A stretch of 64,000 nt of DNA from Berberis thunbergii (Eukaryota > Streptophyta > Magnoliopsida > Ranunculales > Berberidaceae). The stretch's first letter is position 1; each line of letters starts with the position of its first letter. The notes below the pieces were generated by a model, which searched no databases, was not told the DNA's origin, and worked only from the letters and a program-made list of their open reading frames with translations. Positions 1-10,341 of this stretch are shown here, one piece after another. Position numbers and translations under genes: made by a program. The stretch is from contig QNQO01002088.1 of the NCBI GenBank assembly GCA_003290165.1, positions 1-64,000 of the forward strand, given 5' to 3'.

Positions 1-34
1 GATGGGGTCAGTTTCTCAGGCAGCCCGTGGTTAG

Positions 35-718
35 GTGTCTGCTCTGAAGAGGAAGATGGAAACACAATTACTGGTGGTCTCTCATGTTCTTTGTCAGTTG
101 GACATGTTCAAAGCTTGTTGTGTAGAGGAAGAGAAGGCAGTTGGGGCTACTCATGCTTCTCTGAGAGAGGTGGAGACCGCGCGAGACAAATTCGCTGTTG
201 AGCTTGAGTCTTCTAAGACTGAGTTGAACGAAGTCCATAATCGGCTGGACGAGGTGGAAAGGGAGTTGTCTGTCAAGAAGGTTGATCATGATGAGGCCAT
301 GCGTTCTGTTATTGAGCAATCATTCAGCCATAAGGTTGCTGAGGAACGGGTGGAGCAATTAACCACTGTGTTTGATGATGTTAAGTCAGATGTTTTCACA
401 ATGTTGACCACCATCATAGGACAACTTATTTCGACCAAGAACGAGTTCGCTGCAACTAAGATTGCGGAAGTAGCGGATTGGAGGAGAGTTGTCGATGGAC
501 GAATAGACCTTGTTGACTACATGAGGGGGATGACATTAATTTGTCTAAATATTGTGGTTTGGTTGACTAGGTTTTTGAGGACGATGATGGCGAGGAATGT
601 GTTTTGGATCCAACAAGTGATCCGGTTGATGAAAAACCATCGTCTCCTCCTCCTTCCGATCCCGTTCCATCGTCGATCCCTGCTGTCGAAGAGAGACCTT
701 CGTCTCTCTTGCTGCTAA
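35..718 (+). pseudogene. Coiled-coil ORF remnant of a Tat-type retrotransposon (first copy)
   Basis: This is the C-terminal part of a TE-encoded protein rich in Glu, Lys, Arg and Val with heptad-like spacing (residues about 25-110, including ELESSKTELNEVHNRLDEVE), predicted to be a coiled coil. The same ORF in the second copy follows a region resembling the putative gypsy-type transposon domain (Pfam Transposase_28). An indel near 522 (atgaggggg against atggaggggg in the second copy) changes the frame, so the last 65 codons here are not the original ones. It lies on the strand opposite to gag, as antisense ORFs do in Tat-lineage elements. No cellular role is inferred. Confidence 0.5.
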
Positions 719-994
719 TGTTGTTGCAGATCCTCCTCCTAGAGATGCTTTGATCATTTCTAATGTCTCTTTTCCAACTATTCTATCTTCTTCTTCAGAT
801 GTAACTTGAATAGCGTTATGAATGACAAGTTTCTCTTTGTTGACATCCTTGTGCTTTGACTTTATTGTATTTATCGTTCGTTGAGTTGCATGTTATTCTT
901 TCGTGGTTGCAAATTTTTATTGTCTTGGATCAATCACAGTATCTGATCGTACATAATAAATGTGCATTGATCTCTTTATTCATACCTTGGTACA
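719..994. other. Noncoding TE interior
   Basis: AT-rich sequence between the coiled-coil ORF remnant and the tandem array. It has no ORF of note and is duplicated at 28507-28790. Confidence 0.5.
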
Positions 995-1672
995 TTTGGT
1001 CCGACGATTAGTTTGATCAAAAGATTTTTCGCGTAAGTTGACTTATACGTCCCAACTTGGGTAGATTTACTTCATGGTTCGACATATTGGTCCGACCATA
1101 AGATTTTACGAGTAAGTTCACTTATACGTCCAACTTTTGTAGATTTACTTCATGGTCTGACATATTGGTCGTCCAGAGGGTTTTTATGAATATGTCGACT
1201 TATATGTCCAAACTCCTACTTCGTGGTTCGACGTGTTGATCGACCCAGAAAGTTTTTACGAATACGTCTTGACTTATACATCTAGACTTTTACTCCGTTG
1301 TCGACATATTGGTCGGCCAAAAGGTTTTTTTATGTATACGTTCAGACTTTTACTCCATGGTCCGACATATTGGTCGGCTAAAAGGCGTTTTACGTATGGT
1401 TTTGACTTATATGTCTGACTATTACTTTCGTGGTTCGACATGTTGGTCGACCAGAAGGTTTTTATTAGTACATTCTTGACTTATATGTCAAGAGTTTTAC
1501 TTCGTGGGGGATCCGACATGTAAGTCGGCCAGAAAGATTTTTTACTAGTAAGTTGATTTATAAACGTCCCAACTTTTTGTAGATTTACTTCGTGGCTTGA
1601 TCAGGACCAAAGAGTTTTTGTTTATGTCTGAAGATTTATACGTCCTAACCTTTTTATTTGTATCTCAACATG
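995..1672. repeat. Diverged 60-80 bp tandem array in retrotransposon (first copy)
   Basis: About nine head-to-tail units share a core reading roughly cgacatattggtcgaccag, followed by a T-rich stretch, then acttatacgtcc and acttcgtgg. Units are 60-80 bp and diverged. Such arrays are common in the 3' untranslated region of Tat-lineage Ty3/gypsy elements. This copy carries many more single-base indels than its duplicate at 28790-29446. Confidence 0.8.
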
Positions 1673-2155
1673 TTGATCGTGCTAGTTGGCTTTGAATCGT
1701 TTGGCTTTAATGCCTTGACTTAACTTGATTGTTTGAACGTAATATGGAGGGTTTGAACTTGGAGTTTTAATGATAATCCTATTTTAGATGCTTAACATTC
1801 TTATAATCGAAGTAGTTGTTCTTTCTTTGTCTAGAACTTCTTGGTTCGTAATGTTGGTCATCTTAGCTTGTCTGCTTGTTTTGTGGGTATTACAATTACA
1901 ACTAGGATTCATTTATGAATAGTCTATGCAATGTATATTTCTGCTTGACTGCTGCTTGATTGATGTAGTCCCTTATGATGACATGGGGTTGATTCCTGCA
2001 CACCCTTGTTGTTTGTGGAATACTCTTATCAAATTTTAGATTGTCTTTGGTTTCGTATCGCCCTAGAATATGCTTTGGTGTTGTTTCATCTTGAATTGAC
2101 TGTGTCTATTTTAAAACTCATTTGTTGCAACATTTTTATACGATTCTCCTGTAGC
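1673..2155. other. Retroelement interior, no recognisable gene
   Basis: Noncoding AT-rich DNA between the tandem array and the HSP90 fragment. Short ORFs here have no similarity I recognise. The duplicate is 29447-29924. Confidence 0.4.
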
Positions 2156-2586
2156 ATTGATAGTTTTTCCGTCACGTATACGGTCATCATGAGGTAGCTA
2201 ATAAACTCAGAATGTTTCTTTGTCAAATCCTTGGGTGTGTGCTCTTCAAGAAATCCATGGGTGTGCGCTCTTCAAGGTATTTCGATTGGTGATTCTTTTG
2301 GCAATCAGGTGAGCTAAGTGGAATCCAGTACCAAATTGTCCAATTATGCTCACATCAGCGCCAACTGCCAAGGCTTCCATGAACTTATAGATTTCAGACC
2401 TTGCAACTGTATCAAATTTATTCGACGGAATCGAATTCATTTACGTAAGTTCCTTTGTCAATAATGAGGGAAGCGTTGGTTGCCCTTGTCAAAGGATAAT
2501 GTGGATCAAGCTCGTGGTTCGTCAGTGAGACCCTCAAACTCCAATCAGTTGGTTGATTTTTGCCTGAATGTAAATGTCTGTGTTTC
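2156..2586 (-). pseudogene. HSP90 N-terminal fragment captured in a retroelement (first copy)
   Basis: Minus-strand translation in shifting frames gives pieces of the HSP90 N-terminal ATPase domain in order: the start (like TFxxQAxINQLI), a LTD-x-LDP segment, an IIDKGT piece of the ATP-binding lid region, then KFMEALAVGADVSIIGQFG, and finally a KKHSEFISY piece. Blocks between these are deleted. The motif KFMEALxxGADVSxIGQFGxGF is diagnostic of HSP90. Here the reading frame is further broken by extra bases compared with 29925-30352. It sits where pol would be expected after gag. Confidence 0.82.
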
Positions 2587-2796
2587 CCGTTGTGAGTTGT
2601 TGTAGTGGTTCTTTTGGTCTCGTTCAATGATATTGGTGCTCCTGTTTCGATTTAGATTAGCAGATTGGGTGCTGCCATTGATCGCTTCTTGGATCGGTAA
2701 AATTGTTAATTTCCTCTAGATATGCAGTGTAGGGTATATATTAGTTCTCTAGGTTGTTCTTTTGATCCTGTAGTAGCGTCTACCTTCTATTTCCCT

Positions 2797-4105
2797 TTAG
2801 ACTGCTTGTTTGGCAGCTCGACGAATTCCTCGAGTCGCCCTTTTTGAATCCCAGTACTCAATTTGTCCTTCCAGGTTTATAGCAGTCTTCAGTGTCGTGC
2901 CCGTGATCCTTGTGGAAAGAACAGTACTTACTTTGTCTCGCTCATCTGGGTTTCCTTTCATTTTGAGCGGCAGTTGACATCGTCCCATTTCGCCATGGAT
3001 TCAGTATGCTTGCTCAACTCGTTTTAAGGCGGTGTATGGTTTATAAGTCTTCTTCACTATGTTTGTCAACCCGTTCATGTCTGGGCCTTGTAGATTGCAG
3101 CTTTCGGGCTCCTGCTAGTAGAATTCGGATATCCCATTGGTCTAATGCCTCTTCGACTGGATGTTTTCCTCTCGAGGTCTATCATCTCTCTTTTCTCTCT
3201 TCTTCAATTGGACCTCCCTTTGAATTCGGTTCATTTTTTTTGCTGCTAACATCTCCTCGAGGGTGATGTGTTTTTGGGCAGTCATCAACAAGGTTTCCAT
3301 ATTCTTCAAAGGGTCTAGATTTCGAGAATTGTAAAATGATCCTCTTTTTAGTCCGGAGGTGTAGGTGGAAATGGCCGTGTCATTGCTGCTACCCGTCAAT
3401 CATAGTCAACTCATTAGTAAAATGAGTGACGTACCCCTTATAGTTTCTTCGAGCTTCTGTCTGATGTGAAGCAAGTAGTGTGCATCATTTCTCATCCGCT
3501 TGCTGCCAATGAACCTTGTGATGAAGGCAGTGGCTAGCACTTGGAAGGAGTCTATCGACCTCGGTGGTAGGTTGTTGAACCAACTAATCGCCGTGGAGTT
3601 GAGGCTGGTTGGAAATGTTCGACATAGGATGGACTCCGTGTTCTCTTTCAATGCCATCATGTGTGGAAGTGTCACAGATGGTCTGTCAGATCAGTGGTGC
3701 CATCGTACGCCTCGAGCTTTGGTGGGATGAACTTTTTCAGTAGAGGAGTTACCATGAGTACGTTAGAGAACGACGGTCTGGCCAATTCATATAACACATC
3801 TGTGACCCCGATCCTAAATGAAACCTGTGTAGAGATCCCATCGTTCTACGGGGCATCTTATGGTGGTTTGTTGCCTTTGAGATTCACTTGCTGAAGTTCT
3901 GGAGGAACTTAATTATTTTCTCGGATACAGTTGGCAGAGTTTTTTTGTGGAGGTGCTTGGACCATGGTCGACTGAAGTATGCATTATTAGCAATCCAAGC
4001 TTCACAAGTGGAAGGATTGCTTTCATTGTTGCTAGGTTGGGGGTCTGTAAAATGCTCAATTTGTTCTAACCTTTTATCACGAATTAGAACTAAGGAGGTT
4101 TCCAA
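2797..4105 (-). pseudogene. Ty3/gypsy gag, frame-broken (first copy)
   Basis: Minus-strand pieces match Ty3/gypsy gag: an N-terminal linker (3884-4105), the retrotransposon gag domain with SWFNNLPPRSIDSF (3406-3675), and the downstream coil (3142-3399). The zinc-knuckle region near 2800-2990 is out of frame, so its cysteines and histidines are not readable as one motif. The second copy reads the gag domain in one frame. Here it is split by single-base insertions and losses, many in or next to short homopolymers. That pattern suggests consensus error on top of old decay. Confidence 0.8.
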
Positions 4106-4136
4106 CTACAAACTCTATTTTTTTAAAGAAAATTGT

Positions 4137-4347
4137 CGTTCCCACGGACGACACCAAACTGATGCGTCCAAATCTAGTCTCCTATAAATCTAACCTGCAA
4201 AACAAATGTTAGATTGCCAAAGACCACCCGTTTTGTGGCCGAAGGCACTCCGATGCTGAAGTCAATAACTCTGTTGGTGATAAAGAATAATCTGAACAAA
4301 ACTCCGTTAAAATTGCATATTTTTGTTGAATGTTCCTTTACTTTATA
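4137..4347 (-). mobile_element. Tat-type LTR remnant plus primer-binding site (first copy)
   Basis: On the minus strand, TGGTGTCGTCCGTGGGAACG (4156-4137) resembles the primer-binding site of Ty3/gypsy elements that normally begin TGGCGCCGTCTGTGGG. The preceding sequence (4347-4157) has the 3' end style of Tat LTRs: a gacttcagcatcggagtgcc signature followed by tttgcagg. The LTR is cut at about 4347, where LRK10-like kinase sequence begins. This places the element inside or at the edge of that pseudogene. Confidence 0.6.
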
Positions 4348-5790
4348 TAAGGGCTCTTTTCGTGCCCTCAATACAAAAGCCTAGCAAAGTAACTATGTTA
4401 ACATGGGAAGTCCTGCTAATAATTGCAACTCCGTTGATGAATTCATTACCATTACCTTTGGATTCACTCATGACCTTCACGACCACTGCTTTCTGTCATG
4501 TAGTTGTCCCTTGAATGACCTCCTTGGCCTATTTTGTGTTTGAATGAGTTCGTCATTTTCTTAACATCTTTATACTTGCATCGTTTCAACTCCAATAGCT
4601 CACAATGTTTTAAGATCGAAAGCTTCAACCTTTTTGCACTTCTCTGCCTTTCTCTCACCACATGACAATTAAAGTGTTTGGTTTTCTTCTTGAGCAACAA
4701 AATACAATAGCTATTGTTGCCACTGTGAGGAGTGTTCCAGCCACTATGGCACCTGTACACAATAGAAGAGATAGAAGTCAAATAAGATAAAGCATCTGTT
4801 GCAGTTATGATAATAGTGCTCTTTTCGTGATAATTTAATTTTCTGTGGCATAGAATGAATTGGATCAATATATACCTATTATAACCTTCTTTGGCTCGTC
4901 CCTGCAGCACAATCATCAAATCGTTCACAGTTAGTGAAAGCACATGCATATCTTCCTACTGATTTCTATCACTTTTAGTTGAATAACAAATACTTGTGTT
5001 TAAAAGTTGTAAAGGTAAACACTGTTCTATAAACAGTTGCGTATAACTAAATCACAAAAGATTATCTGTACACATGATAAGAGATTTTGGTAAACAAGGA
5101 TCTTGTAGCCATTAGCATTAACTATATTTTTTCATTCACTTTATCTTTGTTCCAAACACATCCTTAGACTGATTGCCAAAACCATTCCTCAATACCACCT
5201 CAACTGCTTCTCCAGTCCTGTCACTCCTCTCTTGAATACCATATCTATTAACAAACTCTTGAAGAACCGGAATCACCACACTACTGTCACATGGTTCATA
5301 TGTTGCAACATCATCATGAGAGATCGTAAGTGCAATCTGGTATCCACTTTGATAAGGTGTTAGAGAATAGAAGTCAATACATCCTATTGTTAGGAAAATA
5401 TCTTTCAGTATTTGGAAATACATCTTATTGTTAGGAAAATATATTTTAGCATATTGTGTTGCAAGTTTTATGGGGTTAGAAGTTTTATGGGGTTAGGAAA
5501 CTTTCTGATGGCTAGTGATTTGTTTCCTAAGTTTGGTTAGATTTCCTATTGTATTTTGGTTTCCTAAGTTTGTTAGGTTTTCTATTTCTATTAGGTTATG
5601 TCAAAGTTAGCTCTATATAAGCTTGTATTCTATTTCAATGAAGGGAGAACAATATTTTCAATACAATTCTTTACATAAAGGGCCTACAGGACATGGTAAT
5701 GTACCCAGGATGGAGCGAGGACAATTGTTGAAGTAGGTGACGTTTATATCAGCTGGGGGACCATTTTGGAAGTCTCTCTGAGGAAGATGA
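4348..5790 (-). pseudogene. Inverted LRK10-like receptor kinase pseudogene (first copy)
   Basis: Minus-strand pieces in gene order: exon-1 relic (about 5790-5676 and 5357-5138, split by a solo LTR) with the ectodomain piece YEPCDSSVVIPVLQEFVN; the short exon 2 (about 4907-4878); and exon 3 with the membrane segment and the start of the kinase up to the glycine loop (KIGQGG, about 4760-4530). The frame is then lost through a deletion. Recognisable kinase sequence ends at 4348, in the segment corresponding to [11 protein letters not shown] of the intact gene. The exon-1 relic carries the same start-proximal deletion as its paralogues. It cannot encode a kinase. Confidence 0.85.
5358..5675 (-). 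mobile_element. Solo LTR of a TRIM-like element
   Basis: This 318-bp LTR begins tgttag and ends tttaca. It is flanked by taagg on the left and taaagg on the right, a 5-bp target duplication with one extra A. It is inserted in the LRK10-like exon-1 relic, as the uninterrupted paralogue near 23800 shows. At the same site the second copy has two such LTRs with an internal region (33117-34337), so this is the product of LTR-LTR recombination. Element orientation is taken from the complete copy, whose primer-binding site reads on the plus strand; the strand given here is that of the host gene. Confidence 0.9.
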
Positions 5791-6440
5791 ATGAAATGAA
5801 GTGACACTGACTTTAGCAAGCTTTGTGGGAAAATATAAATTGAAGAACCAATTATATGTATCTTTCCAATCTATCCATCACAGTTGACTTGAGACTTATC
5901 AAGTCTTTCCTTTCAGGTTGTGATTAAGAGGGTATTTATTATTATTTGGACTAGTTCATCAATTTCTACTGGCGGGTACTCATGCTAATCTAATTTGAAG
6001 AGAATGTTCATGTTCACATGAAAAACAAAGTTTCCCGTGCAATTATTTTTCATTGTATAAGTCGCTCGGAAGTTTCTCTGTAGGTGTATGTGTTCTTCGT
6101 GAACTAACTTGTCAAAACTAACACGCCAAGTCGCCAACACCATCATTTTCTTTCATTTGACCTTGTTTACTTCAGAAGATGATAGCCACATTAGAATTAT
6201 CCCTTAAATTTCGTATTAATTTCATGCGTGACATATAATTCCATAATTGAAATTTCTACCAAGTTCGATGGCCTAATCGAGCAGCCAAGCGATCTGAGTT
6301 GATCAGGGGTGAGATCGTTTGAAGTTGGTGGCAAGTTCTATGATGTTAAAGTAAGTGACACTGGAATCATGTTAATGCTCTGGGATGGTGGTTTTCTGGT
6401 TAAGATAGCGAATATGATATGGGAAGCGCATGGCTATTGG
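5791..6440 (-). promoter_or_regulatory. Upstream region of the inverted LRK10-like pseudogene
   Basis: This is the reverse complement of the region upstream of the other LRK10-like paralogues (16011-16588 and 23202-23717). It contains the shared leader sequence ending near the lost start codon and the shared segment around caatcacaacctgaaagg. No active promoter can be claimed, since the gene below it is broken. Homology to 14880-16070 continues to about 6430, beyond the second hAT element there. Confidence 0.6.
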
Positions 6441-6660
6441 AATCTTTTCGCTTACAGGCCTCCTGCTTAAGCTCAATTCGAGGAGGCGGACGACTCTTTC
6501 TCTGATCCATAAGGTGGCCTTGAAGCCAATTCAGGTGCCACGGAGACGGCTACCCATCTCGACGTCCTAGAGCCTGTTGCCCACTAAGCTGCTTCTGACT
6601 ATGTTTCTCAATGAGATATTCCTGACTTTGCTCCCGCTGAATGAGCGGTTTCTTGTACTG
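6441..6660 (+). pseudogene. Degenerate coding remnant, unidentified
   Basis: One frame reads acidic and Ala-rich residues (for example GATETATHLDVLEPVAH) with several stops, then DIPDFAPAE and a stop. It looks like the C-terminus of a TE-encoded protein lying just before a 3' repeat region, but I do not recognise the family. The duplicate is at about 35105-35325. Confidence 0.3.
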
Positions 6661-6702
6661 AGGACTTTATTAATGAGAAAAAAAATTCTTTCCCTTTTTG
6701 TC

Positions 6703-6830
6703 TGTGTTGTAGTTGTCGTACTTGCCATTTCCAGTTCTTGCTTAGATTAGGCTGAGTAGACGAGTGTTGTAGTTGTCGTACTTGCCATTTCCAATTCTTG
6801 CTTAGAAAATTAGGCTAAGTAGGCGAGTGT
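6703..6830. repeat. Two-copy 65-bp tandem duplication
   Basis: A unit beginning tgttgtagttgtcgtacttg and ending with an aggc-gagtagacgagtg-like tail occurs twice in tandem with few differences. It lies in TE-derived noncoding DNA. Confidence 0.8.
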
Positions 6831-7077
6831 ATTCACCCTACCTGAAGTTAGGGCTTTAGTCTTGACTGGAGCCCTTTCTTGGCTTGTCTGGGGCTCATAT
6901 TATGACAACAGTAATAACTTAATCTTTTGTGATAGTTAAGTTGTAGGGTAGTCACTTTTGTTTGTCTAGGTCATGTTACTTTAGTGGCGTAATTACTCTC
7001 CCTTAGTAGTTGAGCTTGTGCAGAAATTGTCTTCACGTTGAAGACTGAACTTCCTTAATGTTCTCTGACTCCGTACA

Positions 7078-7835
7078 ATAGTTTGGTTGTTTGAGAAACC
7101 ATTTCTTGAATGACTTGAATTCGGTACCATATACCTACAGTCCTAAGGAGAACTTTGAGTTGAAGAGGAGTCGCCTTTGCTTTTTCCACATTGGACATCC
7201 ATGGCAAACCCTGTTCTCTAGCAGGAGTTAGGTTGTTGAGGGATCACTTTTACCTGAATGGGTTAGATTCCTGTACTCATTTGGCTCAATCCTTGAGAAC
7301 ACTTGAGGTGTTTGGGCCTAGACTGCGTAATAGACCCCAATCCCGAATAGGAGTTGGATGTTGATAAACCATCTTTTCCCAAACGGACTTGATTTTTGTG
7401 CTCATCTAGCTCAGTCCTTGAGAGGACTTGAGCTAGAAAGAAGTCGTCTCCACCCGTCAGGACTAGACTTCATAATAGGCCCAAATCCTGAACATGAGTT
7501 GGGTTGTTGAGGAACCTTCTCTGCCCGAACATGCTAGATTCCTTTACTCATCTAGCTCAATCCTTGAGAGGAATTGAGCTGGAAATAAGTCAACTCACCT
7601 GTCTGAGCTAGATTTCGTAATAGACCCCAATCCTGATTAGGAATTGGGTTAATTAGGAACCATCTATGCCCGAACGGGCTAGATTCCTTTACTCATCTCG
7701 CTCAATCCTTGAGAGTACTTGAGCTGGGAAGAAGTCGTCTCCGCCCATCTGGGCTAGACTTTATAATAGATTCCAATCCTGAACAAGAGTTGGGTTGTTG
7801 AGGAACCATTTTTGCCCAAATTGGCTAAGTTCTTG
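7078..7835. repeat. 145-bp tandem array, about five units (first copy)
   Basis: Units of about 145 bp share ggttgttgaggaacc, gctagattcctttactcat, gctcaatccttgagag and agaccccaatcctgaa blocks. The first unit is the most diverged and the last is partial. This is probably the 3' untranslated array of another Tat-type retroelement, separate in sequence from the array at 995-1672. Confidence 0.82.
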
Positions 7836-8221
7836 TTAAGCGGACTAGGTCACTTATTGGGTGAGTTGTCGGTATCTTGAACAGGATTAGACACGGCCTT
7901 TGTGCGACATCTTGGTCCCTCGGACTATATTATCCTGATGCAGCGAGTAGTCAAAAAACCGAACTCGGTCTGCATCGTGGTGTCGTGGTTCCTCGGACTA
8001 TATTAGCGGCTTGTTGTCCGTGGAGTGTGCTTGGCTGGCAGTATTGTACCTCAGCTCCTTAAGAGAACTAGGTCACTTATGCGACAGCCTGCTATTTCCT
8101 TTAATAGTGTTAGGTCCGCCGGTGTGCACCATTTTGGAGCCCGTGACAGGACTGGGTTTTTAGTGGGGTGAGTTTTTCGTGGATTGGTGCACAACATCCT
8201 TAGGATCTTCCTCATATTGAT
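7836..8221. other. Retroelement-like noncoding DNA
   Basis: GC-richer sequence with the phrase ggactaggtcacttat-style repeated near 7842 and 8068, and two ctcggactatatta phrases. It resembles LTR or 3' untranslated DNA of a gypsy element, but no clear LTR boundary was found. Confidence 0.3.
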
Positions 8222-8735
8222 TTGGCAAATTTAAGGAATCATCCTTATCATCCTCAGATCCTGCAACCCATCTACAATCAACCATCAGAACAACCTTCTG
8301 ATAGATCTCCAACTCAATCTGAGATGGCAGATCATGCACAATTAAATACATTAAACACTGAATTTGTTTTAAATAAACAAAAAGTAAAAAATGAATTTTC
8401 TATGGATTACAATTCTGATAAAAGAGAAACATTTTATTCTCAAACTACTCCTAATCAAAGGATCAGTTTAGGTAAATTGTTTATCAATTCTGTGAAGATA
8501 TCAAAGATCCTATACCATTTTAGAATGTTGTAAAGAATGCTTCTAAACCTTGGCACCCGAAAAAAAATTCTGTTGTTGAATCAATTTTGCCTCCTTTAGA
8601 AAAAATCCATATACAAATACAAGGACATACTCTTATAACCTCTCATTTGAAAAATCCAATTCTATTTCTGATACAAAAGAAATTTCAAAGATCATTAAAC
8701 AAAATAATTATATCAATATTTTACTTAATGAAATT
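8222..8735 (+). pseudogene. Unidentified retroelement-like ORF remnant (first copy)
   Basis: Very AT-rich sequence. A 103-codon frame starts at 8222, then is broken near 8480 by loss of one T compared with 37140, followed by stops. The polar, Asn/Gln/Lys-rich composition and position beside TE repeats suggest a retroelement or pararetrovirus-like origin. I recognise no domain and assign no family. There is no evidence that it encodes a working protein. Confidence 0.3.
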
Positions 8736-8962
8736 AGTCAATAATTAACTTTTTTTCCTGTTTAAAAAAATGAACTATTTTACAAATCAAAAACCAAACA
8801 AATCAATAACTTTTTTTCAAACCCTATACAATTGAACATGACAGCCATTTCTTCTCCTCCTGACATCATGAAAGAAATTAATTGAACACAAATGACAAAT
8901 TAACACTATTCCTAATTGGACCAATCGTCTTATAAAATTCAACATCTTGATCACTTCATTCA
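8736..8962 (+). promoter_or_regulatory. Upstream region of ectodomain gene, with deletion
   Basis: AT-rich upstream DNA. Relative to the second copy, about 115 bp are missing between roughly 8919 and 8935. The missing block holds the TATA-like element and the leader seen at 37590-37700. The deletion junction itself reads cttataaaattc, a new TATA-like string only about 30 bp before the first ATG. Initiation, if any, must differ from the second copy. Confidence 0.55.
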
Positions 8963-9838
8963 ATGTCTCTTCCAAACGTCTTTCACATTGTCCTCCCTCC
9001 CAAAATGCATCCCTTCCTCTGCTCAATCTCCTTCTTCTTTATCTTCTTATTGCTCATCTTCAATCTACCATTGTCCACGTCCCAAACTGAAGTTGAAGTT
9101 GATTTTAGGTTCTCCACTTGTTCACAACACTTTGATTGTGGAACTTTAAAAAACATTAGTTATCCTTTCTGGGGCAGAAGTCGACCCGATTATTGTGGAC
9201 ATCCGAATTTCAAGCTTGAATGTCTAGAAAATGATGACCCGGTGATAACAATCACTGATAGAAAATACCGGGTTTTGGCAATCAATGAAACCAACCAAAC
9301 ACTCCATATTGCAAGAACAGATTCATGGAATGGTGATTGCCCAGTAGGACCCATGTTTAACACTACCATTGATACCCGTCTTTTCACTTACCCAACTCCT
9401 GTGACCCAGAACTTAACAGTAGCCTTTGGTTGCTCTTTAGTTGGAAGAGAAGTTGGCGGCAAGGATTTTATTTGTAATATTAGTGGTAGCCCTATGGTGG
9501 GGTTTTCGAGTTGGTCCGACCCAGCAAGTTTATATCCAAAGCTGCTAGGATGCTGGACAGCAATCACAATTCCAGTTCTTACCACGGCTGCTTCCCCAAA
9601 TGCAACTGTGGAGGATATGTTGAAGCAGGGGTTTCAAGTGCAGTACGATGTGGATGCTGAAGAATGCAAGGAGTGTGAGAAATCTGATGGGCAATGTGGA
9701 TTTAATCGGGATATGGGTAGCCTTCAGTGCTTTTGTCGACACGGTCCTAATAAGCGGGCGTGCTCTAGAGGTATGCACTATTCGCGCTCAAGTTTCTTTA
9801 CTACAGAATGCCAAAAATCTAATTCTGGACAAGTATAG
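8963..9838 (+). CDS. LRK10-like ectodomain, secreted, kinase-less (first copy)
   Basis: This encodes a 291-residue protein. It has an N-terminal signal peptide, a GUB_WAK-type cysteine-rich galacturonan-binding domain (about residues 50-115; motifs CG-x-NISYPFWG and YCGHPxFxLxC), then a WAK-associated domain ending in the C-x2-C-x4-GxCGF and CxCRHG motifs (about 230-262). The second ATG at 9005 (MHPFLCSISFFF) matches the start of paralogues and is the likelier start. The LRK10L family continues through a membrane exon into a kinase. Here a phase-1 donor, ctctagag|gtatgc near 9770, is present, but with no splicing the frame stops at 9838. The product could be an apoplastic receptor-like protein or an unspliced relic. 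It has no frame breaks. It differs from the second copy mostly near its C-terminus. Confidence 0.8.
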   Translation: MSLPNVFHIVLPPKMHPFLCSISFFFIFLLLIFNLPLSTSQTEVEVDFRFSTCSQHFDCGTLKNISYPFWGRSRPDYCGHPNFKLECLENDDPVITITDRKYRVLAINETNQTLHIARTDSWNGDCPVGPMFNTTIDTRLFTYPTPVTQNLTVAFGCSLVGREVGGKDFICNISGSPMVGFSSWSDPASLYPKLLGCWTAITIPVLTTAASPNATVEDMLKQGFQVQYDVDAEECKECEKSDGQCGFNRDMGSLQCFCRHGPNKRACSRGMHYSRSSFFTTECQKSNSGQV

Positions 9839-10206
9839 TAGAAGTAAAATGGATATGAACCTTGTGTTTTTGCCTTCATCACTATTTTGAATGTGAAAAT
9901 GTAATTAATACTTCATGTTCCCTTGCTAAGGCTTAAATATTATATCATCGAAACATGATATTTGATTAATTGATTATATAAAAATTTAGCGTTCAGTTCA
10001 GTGTGTGTGCGCCACTTGAAATTAAACATAGAAAACTTCGAAAATTATAGGGGTCAAAGGAAAGGGAGCAAGGGATGGGTGTAAAATTTTTTATAAACTT
10101 CGAAAATTCTAGGGGTCGAGGGAAATTTCCATGGTAATGCTCTAGAAAACTTAGATTATAAATATGAATTAAAACCTGAAAGTAGACTAATTGACCAACT
10201 TTCAGT
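9839..10206. other. Intergenic or intron DNA with a short duplication
   Basis: AT-rich DNA after the ectodomain exon. It contains two copies of an aacttcgaaaatt-taggggtc phrase about 60 bp apart (10034 and 10096). No gene is seen. Confidence 0.5.
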
Positions 10207-10341
10207 AATTCTAGGCAGCCGGGAGCAAATTTTACATTTTTGCCCCTCCTCTTTAAACACTTTTTTGAAAAGGTTTTAAAGAGGATGGGGGGCAAAATGT
10301 AAAATTCGCCCCAAGCAGCAATACCTAGGCTGCCTAGAATT
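10207..10341. mobile_element. 135-bp fold-back MITE (first copy)
   Basis: A near-palindrome with ends aattctaggcagcc and ggctgcctagaatt. The two halves pair over much of their length around a short AT centre (cttttttgaaaagg). A related 135-bp element occurs at 52635-52769. It is noncoding, and no clear target duplication was found. Confidence 0.75.

Noticed and set aside
7078..7835. CRISPR-like repeat array
   Set aside because: Units are long, contiguous and diverged, with no spacers; the DNA is plant nuclear.
9190..9778. Minus-strand frames over the ectodomain exon
   Set aside because: They are shadows of the real plus-strand coding frame, which has the signal peptide and cysteine pattern.
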